From contig JAAYAY010000117.1 in assembly GCA_012719125.1 (NCBI GenBank), forward strand, positions 1 to 64,000: a DNA stretch of 64,000 nt, given 5' to 3'. A program made the position numbers and the translations under genes. Shown here piece after piece: positions 43,906 to 51,807 of the stretch (position 1 is its first letter; every line of letters begins with the position of its first letter). This DNA is from Planctomycetaceae bacterium (GTDB lineage: Bacteria; Planctomycetota; Planctomycetia; Pirellulales; Thermoguttaceae). Under the pieces are notes generated by a model that had not been told where the DNA came from, searched no databases, and was given only the letters and a program-made list of their open reading frames with translations.

Positions 43906-46182
43906 CTACTCCTGATTAGGCACAACCGGCCCCCGCCACACGCTGCCGCCGAACGTCGTCACATACATGATCCGCTCGTCTGCCGGATCGAACACGATCC
44001 TTTGGATATTCGAGAAGGGCAGGCTGTCGAAGGCCTCCCAGGTTTGGCCGTGGTCGCGCGTGAGCCAGAGGCCGGCACCGGGGGCGCCTTCGGTGAGAGT
44101 CATGTAGATCCAGCCCTCGTGCTTCGGATGGAAGTAGCCGCCGAAGGTCTGCCGGGCTTCGCGGCCGATTCGCCGCCAGGTTCGGCCGCCGTCTTCGCTG
44201 GAGTACAGCCCGCCCGAGTTGTCTTCCCAGTTGGCGTCGCAGGTGCCGACGAGGATCTTGCGGCTATCCTGCGGATGGACCGAGAAGTCCTTGGGATAGA
44301 GGAAGAGCTGCGATGCGTTGACCTTCTGCCAGGTTTCGGCGGCATCGGTCGATCGATACAGGCCGACCCCTTCGCTCATGAGCGGTTTCCCCTGGCCGGG
44401 CCGTTTGGCGCAGATCATCGCAAACAGGGTCCCGTCGGCATGCAGCAGAACTCTTGAGACTCGCATGTTCTTGGGATCGCCCAGGCCGGTCTTCTTGAGG
44501 GTCCAGGTCTTGCCGTCGTCGGTCGATTTGTAGACGCCTTCGTCGAACACCCCGGCATAGAGGGTGCGAGAACCCTTGGGACTGTGCGGATCGACGACGA
44601 CGGAGGTGACCGGCCTGGCGGGGATGCCGCTCGCCTCATGTTGCCACGACTTGCCGAAGTCGCGCGAGATGCAGACGCCGCCGGGCCGCTGGTGGCCGTG
44701 GCGTTCGGAGATGATGTTGTCGTTGGGGATGTCGTGCACGTCGGAGAAGGCGCCCCAGATCTTGCCGGGGGTCTCCGGGTCGAAGGCCATCTCGTAGCAG
44801 GTGTTTCGCCAGGGCGCCCAGGTCTTTTTGTCCCACCAGATCCAGGTGTTGCCCGCGTCGAGCGAGCGGGCCGCGCCGATATCGGTGTAGGCGATGTAGT
44901 GGCGGTTCGGCTCGAAGGGATCGATGTAGTAGTTCCAGGTCGTGGTGACCACCAGGCCGTTGCAGACCCAGGCGCTGCCCGGTCCCGGCGTCTGGCCCGG
45001 CGCCGGATAGGTGTCGCCGTTGAACCAGGTTTCGCCGCCGTTGTGCGTGACCTGGAGATGGCTCCGCACGAGCATGACCCGCTGCGGATCGGTGTTGCAG
45101 ATCGCCATGCCGAAGGGCGCATCTCCGCCCTTGTAGCACTGTCCGGTCGACGCCGTCACGATATTGGGTGCGACGTTGTAGCGTTCGAACCGGGGATCTT
45201 CGAAAAACGTGTCGCGCCAGGTCTCGCCGCCGTCGTCGCTGCGGTAGATCGTATCGTGATGGGGCGGGCTGAAGCCGGTGCTGGTGTTGGCAGCGTAGAC
45301 CGTGAGCGGCCGCGTGTCGGTGGTGAGAACCTGTTTGTACTGGGCGATGGGGCCGTAGGCCCATTGGTCGGCCTTTTTGGTTTCGGTGTTGATCCCGCGT
45401 CCCATGGCCGGTTCCCACGTGTCGCCCCGATCGCGAGAGCGATAGACGCCGCCTTGGAATACGCCGCCTTCATCACGACTCTTCACCGTGCAGTAGAGCA
45501 TGGCGACCTTCTGCTCGACGTTAGAGCCGCCGGCGAAGCCTTGGATTTCCTTCCAGGGCAGGCCACCGGTCTTCTCGACCCAGGTGCGGCCGCCGTCGCT
45601 CGATCGCCAGATCCCCTGCTCGGTGGCGGCGAACATGGTCCGGCCGCCGTCGATCCGATCGAAATGGAACCCGAGCACCGGCCCCTCGGGACCGTCGCAG
45701 TCCGTCCAGCTCAGGCCCGCGTCGCGAGACAAGGAGCACGGCCCGCCGCGTGTGCCGGCGAGCATCACGTTCGGATCGGCGGGATTGATCGCGATCTCGC
45801 CGTAGAGCGACCTGCGCAGATCGCCGATCGGCTCAAAGGTCCGGCCGCAATCGCGGCTGATCTTCAGGCGTCCGCTCGACGACGCGTAGATGACGTTCCG
45901 GTCGGTGGGATGGAAGGCCGGCCGACAGCGGGTGTCGGTTCGGAGCTGTGCCCGGTGGATCATCCGCCAATTGCGGCCGCCGTCTTCGGAGAGGTAGGCC
46001 GCACTCATGTCGCAGTTGAGCATCATCAGGTTGGGATCGGCGGGGGAGACGGCCGGCGTGAACATTCCGCCGCCGCCGGAGAGGCCGACGGGTTCCCAGG
46101 GGATGTCGGCCCCATCGGCTGGTCCCGGGAGACCCATGAGAAGTGTCGCAAGTGCGGTGAACCAGATGCGTGGCGGGAGCAT
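43906..46182 (-). CDS. Secreted multi-Asp-box (BNR/sortilin-like) beta-propeller protein
   Basis: A 758-residue protein with signal peptide (MLPPRIWFTALATLLMGLPGPADGA). About thirteen Asp-box motifs S-x-D-x-G-x-(T/S)-W are visible (SEDGGRNW, SRDAGLSW, SSDGGRTW, SRDRGDTW, SDDGGETW, STDDGKTW, TRDHGQTW and others), spread from residue 65 to 735. This spacing fits the two tandem seven-bladed propellers of GH74 xyloglucanases or of sortilin/VPS10-type proteins. No catalytic assignment is possible from the motifs alone. The start has GGAGA upstream. It may process or bind polysaccharides; its coupling to the zinc-ribbon gene is unexplained. Confidence 0.75.
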   Translation of the reverse strand: MLPPRIWFTALATLLMGLPGPADGADIPWEPVGLSGGGGMFTPAVSPADPNLMMLNCDMSAAYLSEDGGRNWRMIHRAQLRTDTRCRPAFHPTDRNVIYASSSGRLKISRDCGRTFEPIGDLRRSLYGEIAINPADPNVMLAGTRGGPCSLSRDAGLSWTDCDGPEGPVLGFHFDRIDGGRTMFAATEQGIWRSSDGGRTWVEKTGGLPWKEIQGFAGGSNVEQKVAMLYCTVKSRDEGGVFQGGVYRSRDRGDTWEPAMGRGINTETKKADQWAYGPIAQYKQVLTTDTRPLTVYAANTSTGFSPPHHDTIYRSDDGGETWRDTFFEDPRFERYNVAPNIVTASTGQCYKGGDAPFGMAICNTDPQRVMLVRSHLQVTHNGGETWFNGDTYPAPGQTPGPGSAWVCNGLVVTTTWNYYIDPFEPNRHYIAYTDIGAARSLDAGNTWIWWDKKTWAPWRNTCYEMAFDPETPGKIWGAFSDVHDIPNDNIISERHGHQRPGGVCISRDFGKSWQHEASGIPARPVTSVVVDPHSPKGSRTLYAGVFDEGVYKSTDDGKTWTLKKTGLGDPKNMRVSRVLLHADGTLFAMICAKRPGQGKPLMSEGVGLYRSTDAAETWQKVNASQLFLYPKDFSVHPQDSRKILVGTCDANWEDNSGGLYSSEDGGRTWRRIGREARQTFGGYFHPKHEGWIYMTLTEGAPGAGLWLTRDHGQTWEAFDSLPFSNIQRIVFDPADERIMYVTTFGGSVWRGPVVPNQE

Positions 46183-46289
46183 GGCGATCTCTCCGGGTTG
46201 GCGGTCTTGGAGGTCACAGAGCCTTGGTTCGGGATTCCTGTACGGGTATCAGGCGAGTGGCGGTTCGGCAAGGGGATGGGGAGACTACG

Positions 46290-46530
46290 GTGTCGGCTGC
46301 GCTCTTTGCATTGTTTGCATTGTTGCCATTGTTGCGCAAGTTTTTGAATACTGAGTACTTTTGGCTTACTTGGGGGGTAGTGATTTCCTCGAGCAAAGAA
46401 AGGGAACCTGACAAGGGAATGGACGGCAAAGGAATTGTTAAGGATCGGGCAACTACAGGAGCCACTGGGCTGTGTACAACAGTATACATATTCGTCAGAG
46501 AAAGTCAATACAAGAATTGAACAGGTGCGC
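46290..46530 (-). repeat. Diverged interspersed repeat, copy 2 (reverse orientation)
   Basis: The reverse complement reproduces, in order, the blocks of the copy at 3500-3830: GTTCA/TTC block, TATAC-rich part, GAAATCACTACCCCCCAAGT, GCGCAA, AATGCAAAGAGCGCA, ACCGTAGTC. Extent is approximate. See the 3500-3830 entry. Confidence 0.5.
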
Positions 46531-46770
46531 GGATTTTTGGGCGGTGATCGAAGGACCGGTGTTTGTGGGCGCCGATGGTCGTGGGAAGGGGAGGCGTTCT
46601 TTCGGAGTTGTGCGAGACCGGGGTTTTGCGCCGTATCGGCGGTGTTGCGAAATGGGTCGGGGTGTGTGGGTGAGGAGAAGTGCTTGTGGCTGTTGTGTTT
46701 ACACCTGAGGACGTGGGCGTAAGTGGGGTTCCGTCGACAGGGGGGCGTTGCAGAAATCTCTCTACTGAGG

Positions 46771-46807
46771 GGGGAACGCTGATCTTCCCTGATCAACGCT
46801 GATCAGG
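46771..46807 (-). repeat. Short tandem motif, copy 3 (GATCAGCGTT/GATCAGGGAA/GATCAGCGTTCC)
   Basis: Three 10-nt GATCAG units on the minus strand, ending in TTCCCCCC, exactly matching the architecture of the copies at 3614-3650 and 3857-3890. Confidence 0.65.
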
Positions 46808-46972
46808 GCGTTCATGCGTACGAAGCGGGCCGGTGCTTCCATGGGTGGATTTGGAGGGTTAGTTGTTTTGAACAGGAGTACTCTCAGGAAGGGGCAAACA
46901 GGAAAACGGAAACGAACTCAAGACCGGAGTGGTAAGGCGGGGCGTAACGGGGTGGACTATCTATCGTCCATC

Positions 46973-46999
46973 GGCACTGCTTGGCAAATAAGCAGTGCC
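46973..46999. terminator. Hairpin downstream of the SUKH gene
   Basis: GGCACTGCTT (46973-46982) pairs perfectly with AAGCAGTGCC (46990-46999) around a 7-nt loop. It lies 58 nt after the SUKH stop on the minus strand. No T-run follows, so termination is plausible but not certain. Confidence 0.45.
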
Positions 47000-47006
47000 A
47001 TACGGT

Positions 47007-47034
47007 GATTGGCTCCCACGGTCACGCAGGGCCA
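47007..47034. repeat. 28-bp cassette-boundary motif, copy 1
   Basis: GATTGG-N6-CGGTCACGCAGGGCCA, the N6 being CTCCCA. Copies at 48336-48363 and 49258-49285 are identical at 22 of 22 fixed positions with the same spacing. It lies just after the 3' end of the SUKH gene. Confidence 0.8.
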
Positions 47035-47056
47035 CGCGTCCACCCGTCCCCCGAGG

Positions 47057-47896
47057 TTACCGAAACTGACCTGATTTCCATGCACGAAGAAATGCCTTGG
47101 TGCAGTTCTGGGGACGATACCGATTCTTTGTGAAGTCACTTGGATTTGCCCCCGCCTTCAATAGTAAGAGAACAATCTCGCCAAATCCGGCCTCATCGGC
47201 TAGTCGGCACGCATCGGCAGATTTCGGATCGATGGCGCCTTCTTCCAATAGGTGGCGAACAACGGCGATGTTTCCGCTATCACAGGCTGTCTTGAAGAGC
47301 TTCAGTCTGACCCTGGGGGCCAAAGCCTCCAGATGCGTGTCGCGCAGCCAACGATCATTGCGTGCAGTATCGAGCGATTCTATGGATATGAATGGTTCGT
47401 CGCGTTCCAGCGAGTTGCGTCTGCGCTCGGCCACATCCTCCACTCTAAGCGCTTTGAGGTATGTATTGAAGTCCTCGGCCAGGAACAGTTGATTGTCTTC
47501 AGGAAGTACATCGAACTCGTTGTCGCGTACCCAGTATAGGACATGACTGTTTCGCGTATCGAGCAGTATCAGGTCTTCACCAGTCATTCCGATAGGGATT
47601 GAGTTCGCTGGAATACGTCCAGCATGCATCCGCCACACTTTCTCGATGTCACGCCAGCCAAGTTCTTCGGGGCAACTGAACGAAAACAAAGCGTCGACTC
47701 CGCCTCCGCGAAATGAACTCCCTTCTGTTGCGCGGTGAACGGGAACGGCAAACTTGCCGCCATTTCGCTGCAAGATGAAGGCGCGATAATCGTCGGGTAA
47801 CGTCGACTTGATTGACTTCTCGAATCGGCTAATCTCTCGTTCCGTCACGGGTAGCCAAGAGTCGACCAGATAGGACAATGGCGAGTCGTCCCCCAT
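47057..47896 (-). CDS. SUKH (SMI1/KNR4)-type protein with ankyrin-like C-terminus; predicted immunity protein
   Basis: A 279-residue cytosolic protein. Residues about 10-145 have the SMI1/KNR4 (SUKH) pattern: LPVTEREISRFEKSIKSTLPDDYRAFILQRNGGKF and a later IPIGMTGEDLILLDTR strand pair followed by YWVRDNEFDVLPED. Residues about 195-260 look like ankyrin repeats (LFKTACDSGNIAVVRHLLEEGA, ADEAGFGEIVLLLLKAGA). SUKH proteins are the commonest immunity family of bacterial polymorphic toxins. The ATG at 47896 is decided by GGAGGGA 8 nt upstream. No toxin gene is adjacent, so it is an orphan. It forms a module with the upstream repeat (48001-48294) and the downstream 28-bp motif. Confidence 0.75.
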   Translation of the reverse strand: MGDDSPLSYLVDSWLPVTEREISRFEKSIKSTLPDDYRAFILQRNGGKFAVPVHRATEGSSFRGGGVDALFSFSCPEELGWRDIEKVWRMHAGRIPANSIPIGMTGEDLILLDTRNSHVLYWVRDNEFDVLPEDNQLFLAEDFNTYLKALRVEDVAERRRNSLERDEPFISIESLDTARNDRWLRDTHLEALAPRVRLKLFKTACDSGNIAVVRHLLEEGAIDPKSADACRLADEAGFGEIVLLLLKAGANPSDFTKNRYRPQNCTKAFLRAWKSGQFR

Positions 47897-48000
47897 CGTT
47901 GCTCCCTCCATACACGTGGCCAAAAGCACTTCGCACAGAACCAGGGAATAGGAATGCGTCGTCATTGTCTGCCAGATGTCGGGGTAACGCTTGGCACTTT

Positions 48001-48294
48001 GACGGGCAGTCTATCAGGGACTTCAACCGTCGGTCAAGCTGCGGATCTTCCTTCGCCCGGCTTTCCAGTCTTTGTACCACTCGATGCACACCGCTGCCGT
48101 CGCGGTAACCGAACCGTACGACCGGCCCAAACATCCTCGCGATCCGGGCACGGTACTGGCGATGAGCCATGGCGTACGTCGGCCCGAAATGGCTCAGCCA
48201 CTCGGTACAAAGCCAGGGGGCAACTCCTGGTAAACCGGACCCTTGAGTTGATCGAGTCGCTCTGGACTGAAGGAGCAAGGCTGGAGGGCGGTGG
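48001..48294 (-). repeat. ~295-bp cassette repeat, copy A
   Basis: About 95% identical by hand alignment to 48946-49241, same orientation, with roughly 14 substitutions and a 2-nt indel; most substitutions fall in an ~80-nt patch (48075-48155). It lies upstream of the SUKH gene on the minus strand and carries a promoter-like sequence at its downstream end. Frames within it do not conserve protein sequence better than DNA, so coding is not supported. Confidence 0.85.
48008..48037 (-). promoter_or_regulatory. Promoter-like sequence in cassette repeat A
   Basis: Minus strand TTGACC (48032-48037), 18-nt spacer, TAGACT (48008-48013), about 110 nt before the SUKH start. The identical pair occurs at 48953-48982 in copy B. 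Confidence 0.45.
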
Positions 48295-48335
48295 CTGAGG
48301 ACCGGAGGGCCGCAGGGTCAACGGCCTAAGTCGAT

Positions 48336-48363
48336 GATTGGTTTTCGCGGTCACGCAGGGCCA
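48336..48363. repeat. 28-bp cassette-boundary motif, copy 2
   Basis: GATTGG-N6-CGGTCACGCAGGGCCA with N6 TTTTCG. It separates the two modules: it lies after the NTF2-type gene and before copy A of the large repeat (minus-strand reading). Confidence 0.8.
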
Positions 48364-48402
48364 GTCACCGTGAATTTGACACTCCAGACTTACCGTCGGC
48401 TG

Positions 48403-48834
48403 TTACAGTAAGTCCTTAGACCATTTCGTCTCGCCCTTCGATCGATATTTCCGGTTGTCCCGTATGCGCCATTCTCCGGCCACGTCTACGAGCTGATACT
48501 TGTACTGCCAGCCACGCTCTTCCGGCTGCTCGGTCTCTATCGTCACAGTGCCCGCTCGCTCCGTTGTCCGCACGATACTCTCACCTTCATGTTCAGGCTT
48601 CCCAAGACTGAAAGAAACGCCAACATCTTGAAGTCGCTCGGCCTCTTTGCCAACTTCACAGAAACGCTCGAAGATCTCTTCGAGCTTCGCACGTCGCAGA
48701 GCACGGTTCCGCTCAAATTGCGTACGGTCAACCTTCGCCCTATGCTGTTCCGCTGCCTGCAATTCCCAAGCGTTCATTTCCGAAAAGAACGCCAATAACA
48801 CTTCCAGCGCGGGGTGGTGGGGCAATAATTCCAT
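48403..48834 (-). CDS. NTF2-fold immunity-like protein
   Basis: A 143-residue cytosolic protein. It starts with a long charged helical region (about 18-65; AEQHRAKVDRTQFERNRALRRAKLEEIFERFCEVGKEAERL) and ends with the strand pattern YKYQLVDVAGEWRIRDNRKY followed by a basic tail, as in the NTF2-fold immunity family of polymorphic toxin systems (identification from the C-terminal block, moderate). Start ATG 48834; no good RBS is visible and the ATG at residue 21 is possible. It lies between the two large repeats with the 28-bp motif just after it. No toxin is adjacent. Confidence 0.6.
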   Translation of the reverse strand: MELLPHHPALEVLLAFFSEMNAWELQAAEQHRAKVDRTQFERNRALRRAKLEEIFERFCEVGKEAERLQDVGVSFSLGKPEHEGESIVRTTERAGTVTIETEQPEERGWQYKYQLVDVAGEWRIRDNRKYRSKGETKWSKDLL

Positions 48835-48945
48835 CTCGTACTGTCGGGAAAACTAGACGTTGAATAGCCAGGGGTAGATCATGGGATTGTCAAGAACCTT
48901 AGTGGCCCATCGTGGTGTCGTTGTCGGGCTCACCGCTTGAGACTC

Positions 48946-49241
48946 GACGGGCAGTCTATCAGGGACTTCAACCGTCGGTCAAGCTGCGGATCTTCCTTCG
49001 CCCGGCTTTCCAGTCTTTGTGCCACTCGATGCACGCCGCTGCCGTCGCGGTGGCCGAATCGCACAACCTGCCCAAACATGCTCGCGATCTGGGCACGGCA
49101 CTGGCGATGAGCCATGGCGTACGTCGGCTCGAAATGGCTCAGCCACTCGGTACAAAGCCCGGGTGGGCAACTCCTGGTAAACCGGACCCTTGAGTTGATC
49201 GAGTCGCTCTGGAGTGAAGGAGCAAGGCTGGAGGGCGGTGG
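48946..49241 (-). repeat. ~295-bp cassette repeat, copy B
   Basis: Second copy of the repeat at 48001-48294, same orientation, upstream of the NTF2-like gene on the minus strand. It ends 17 nt before the third 28-bp motif. Confidence 0.85.
48953..48982 (-). promoter_or_regulatory. Promoter-like sequence in cassette repeat B
   Basis: Minus strand TTGACC (48977-48982), 18-nt spacer, TAGACT (48953-48958), about 120 nt before the start of the NTF2-like gene. Same as in copy A. Confidence 0.45.
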
Positions 49242-49257
49242 GCATCAGGCACACGGG

Positions 49258-49285
49258 GATTGGTGGACACGGTCACGCAGGGCCA
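49258..49285. repeat. 28-bp cassette-boundary motif, copy 3
   Basis: GATTGG-N6-CGGTCACGCAGGGCCA with N6 TGGACA. It closes the array, 7 nt before the 35-bp tandem repeats. Confidence 0.8.
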
Positions 49286-49292
49286 ACCACCG

Positions 49293-49429
49293 CTTGGCAG
49301 TTGGTGGGCAGTGCCCACCCTACTTCACTTGGCAGTTGGTGGGCGGTGCCCACCCTTCGCTTGGCAGTTGGTGGGCGGTGCCCACCCTACTTCGCTTGGC
49401 CGTTGGTGGGCAGTGCCCACCCTACTTTG
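49293..49429. repeat. Four tandem ~35-bp palindromic repeats
   Basis: Units begin CTTGGC(A/C)GTTGGTGGGC at 49293, 49328, 49360 and 49395 and contain the palindromic core GTGGGCAGTGCCCAC (or GCGGTGCCCAC variant). Unit lengths are 35, 32, 35 and 35. There are no spacers, so it is not a CRISPR array. The last unit runs into the coding sequence of the beta-helix gene and provides its last residues (KVGWALPTNGQAK) and its stop. Confidence 0.9.
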
Positions 49430-51807
49430 CTCTTTGCCGGCTTGGAATCGGGCGGACTGCCGCAGTCGATGAAGATGTTGCCGTCGGATGCCGCGGCCTG
49501 CCACAAGCCCTCACGGCTCTCTTTCATGACCGCGGCACACCGCTCGAAGACGTTGCCGCGATAGGAACTGCGGCATGCCGTTCCGAGACGGTCGGGGTTC
49601 AGGAGCAAGGCGGACGAGTCCTTTTCGTCGAAGCCCGAAACGTGGTTGCCGAGCAACTGGAAGCGGCCGGACACGACGATCGCCTGCGCGACCTTGCCGG
49701 TCGCACCTCGGGCGACGACGTTGTCGCGGAAGAGACACGTGGCGTTGCCGTAGGAATCCAGGATCACCGGCCGCAGGCAATCGGTGATCGTGTTGTCGTG
49801 AAGCAGCCAGTTCGACGACGGCGGGATCACCTCGAACGTGTCGCCCACCTTCGTCTCGCGAGGCTCCTTGAGCTTCATCTGAAGGGTTTCCGGCCTGGCG
49901 GCGTCGACGACGGCGTCCAGGACCGATTCACCGGCAGGGCGGCCGCCTGAAAGCCAGACCAACCGCCATCCTTCGCACTGGCGGGCTTTGCGGGGATCGA
50001 GGGGCACGGCTCCCACGGACGGCACGAAAGTCAGCGGATCGACGACCTTACCGACCGTCGAGAGGGCCCGTTCCGTTACGATGCCCGCCCCGCAGTTGCG
50101 GATCAGGTTGTCGTGGACCGTCACGTTCACGGCCGGCTCCTTGATCTTGACGGCCGTCACGTTGGGATCGGCGGCGCCGCGAACGTAGATCTGGTTGTCG
50201 CTCACGACGGCGTCGGATGCGCTCACGTCGATGGCGGTGCGAGGGGCCGACGTCTCGCCGATCTCCGTCATGTCGAAGAGATTGCCCCTGACGGTCGTAT
50301 TGGCCGACGCATAGTGGGTGAGATCGGAACGGCCGGAGGCTTCCACGGCCGAGGATCCGAAGTTGATGAACAGGTTGTCGGCGATGACGACCTGCGTGGC
50401 CCCGACAGCCGAGCGGATCGCGCATCGTCCGTAGGGCACGTTGCTCTCGAACACGTTGTTGGCGATGATGTGCTGTCCGGCCCCCAGTTCGGGAAAGGTC
50501 GCGTCGCGATTGGCGGGACCGAGGTTGCCCATCGCCACGGTGCCAGCGTTGCGGACGTAGTTGCCGACGAACTTGACGAAGCGCGACGCGCCTTCCCACG
50601 CACAGCCGCCCACGTCGACGATCCGGCACTCGAGCACGCTCGTGTTTTCCGAGCCGCACATCACGTCGTTGAATGCGTTCCGGCCGCAGTCGATTGCCGA
50701 GCAGCGCAGGTAGGTGGTCTGCTTGCAGTGCGCCGCGTTCGGTTTCTCGGCAGTGCCGCGGCTGCTGCTGCCGGAGACGAAGCACTCGGTCGCCATCCGC
50801 CGGCCGTGGCAGTTCTCGATCAGAACGCGCTCGGTACTGCCGATCGACACGGCGTTGCACCCTTTGGCGCCGAAGCCCCAGAAGTAGCTCGAGCCGCGCA
50901 TCCGCAGGTTGCCGCACTGGTCGCGCTCGGCGAAACCGGAGTGGCCGACCATGGTGAAGTTGCGCACCGTCACGTCGAGGCCCTTGGAGAGCGTGAGGCA
51001 GGCACCTTCGCCCTCGCTGATGTCGAGGATCGTGTCGACCGGGTTGGCACCCTCGATCGTAATCGCCGACGCGCTGCGCACGTACAACCCCCGCGACAGC
51101 CGGTAGCGGCCGATGGGCACGTGGAGATTCCGCTTCTCCCGGACGGCGCCGTCGATCGCGGCCTGCAACGCGACGTCGTCGCAGTGGCGGAGCGTCGCGG
51201 CGCCGACGGTGCGAGTCGGCGCGTCGTGCAAGGTGACCACGTTCCCCTCGATCGCGTCGACGGCCGTTACCAGTTGGCCGCGGAGCGTGAAGTGGACGGT
51301 ATAGCCCTTCTCCCAGTCGTGCTGATTGAAACGGACCTCCATCCCGTCGCGCAGCGGCTGCCAGTCGCCCGTGATCGGCACGGTTTCGGTCCAGGTGCGG
51401 GCCCGGTCCTCCGACCAGCAGAACGACCTGGTCCCCTCCGGCACGTCGAGCAGCAGAACGACCCAATCGCCTTGCGTGCCGTCGTAGCCGCGGATCTCGA
51501 CCTTGTCCTGCAGCGGCCGGCCCATGGCGACCACGTGGCGAGGGCCCCAGAGCGTCTTGCCGGTGCAGCGGGGGTTGCACTCGGAGAGCATCACCCCCTG
51601 CCCCACCGTGAAGTCGCCGACGTCGGCGACCGTAATCTGCTTGGACCCGGCCGTCGTCTCGGCCGCGGTCTCGAATTCCGAGCCCGAGGCGCCGAAGCCT
51701 CTTACGTTCAGCCATTCGGGCGGAGGATCGGCGGCCAGGGCCGTGGCTCCGATCGACATCCATGCGGCGATCAATACTGTCAGGTGCTGTTTCATGGGAT
51801 TTCTCAT
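49387..51807 (-). CDS. Secreted right-handed beta-helix (pectate-lyase-like) protein
   Basis: An 806-residue protein. Signal peptide KQHLTVLIAAWMSIGATALAA is followed by a pectate_lyase_3-like start (WLNVRGFGASGSEFETAAETTAGSKQITV) and then many short beta-helix coils with Asn/Gly-rich turns (e.g. LIENCHGRR, VLECRIVDVGG, IIANNVFESNV, VVIADNLFINFGSSAVEAS). Family members are polysaccharide lyases, hydrolases or epimerases; catalytic residues are not identifiable. The ATG at 51807 overlaps the selB stop (ATGA), so it is translationally coupled to selB. The last 14 residues come from a repeat. Confidence 0.75.
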   Translation of the reverse strand: MRNPMKQHLTVLIAAWMSIGATALAADPPPEWLNVRGFGASGSEFETAAETTAGSKQITVADVGDFTVGQGVMLSECNPRCTGKTLWGPRHVVAMGRPLQDKVEIRGYDGTQGDWVVLLLDVPEGTRSFCWSEDRARTWTETVPITGDWQPLRDGMEVRFNQHDWEKGYTVHFTLRGQLVTAVDAIEGNVVTLHDAPTRTVGAATLRHCDDVALQAAIDGAVREKRNLHVPIGRYRLSRGLYVRSASAITIEGANPVDTILDISEGEGACLTLSKGLDVTVRNFTMVGHSGFAERDQCGNLRMRGSSYFWGFGAKGCNAVSIGSTERVLIENCHGRRMATECFVSGSSSRGTAEKPNAAHCKQTTYLRCSAIDCGRNAFNDVMCGSENTSVLECRIVDVGGCAWEGASRFVKFVGNYVRNAGTVAMGNLGPANRDATFPELGAGQHIIANNVFESNVPYGRCAIRSAVGATQVVIADNLFINFGSSAVEASGRSDLTHYASANTTVRGNLFDMTEIGETSAPRTAIDVSASDAVVSDNQIYVRGAADPNVTAVKIKEPAVNVTVHDNLIRNCGAGIVTERALSTVGKVVDPLTFVPSVGAVPLDPRKARQCEGWRLVWLSGGRPAGESVLDAVVDAARPETLQMKLKEPRETKVGDTFEVIPPSSNWLLHDNTITDCLRPVILDSYGNATCLFRDNVVARGATGKVAQAIVVSGRFQLLGNHVSGFDEKDSSALLLNPDRLGTACRSSYRGNVFERCAAVMKESREGLWQAAASDGNIFIDCGSPPDSKPAKSKVGWALPTNGQAK

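Larger units (their letters stand above)
46183..47056. other. G-rich intergenic region with repeats
   Basis: About 870 nt of strongly G-rich (plus strand) sequence. It holds the second copy of the interspersed repeat seen near 3500-3830 (here about 46290-46530, opposite orientation), one GATCAGCG-type tandem motif (46771-46807), a 10-bp-arm hairpin (46973-46999) and the first 28-bp cassette motif. No gene is supportable. Confidence 0.5.

Noticed and set aside
44584-46347. A 587-codon plus-strand frame over the Asp-box gene
   Set aside because: The minus strand carries thirteen Asp boxes and a signal peptide; the plus frame has none.
48001-49241. Protein coded by the ~295-bp repeats (a frame reading MAHRQ...RRLKSLIDC)
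   Set aside because: The substitutions between the two copies change the protein in every frame I examined, so purifying selection for a protein is not visible; no start with RBS in the full frame.
46973-49285. Integron (attC) cassette array
   Set aside because: No integrase gene is in the window, the 28-bp motif is not an attC-like palindrome, and expression comes from promoters in repeats rather than one Pc. Kept as a separate hypothesis instead.
49293-49429. CRISPR array
   Set aside because: Four units of ~35 bp are directly adjacent with no spacers between them and no cas genes nearby.
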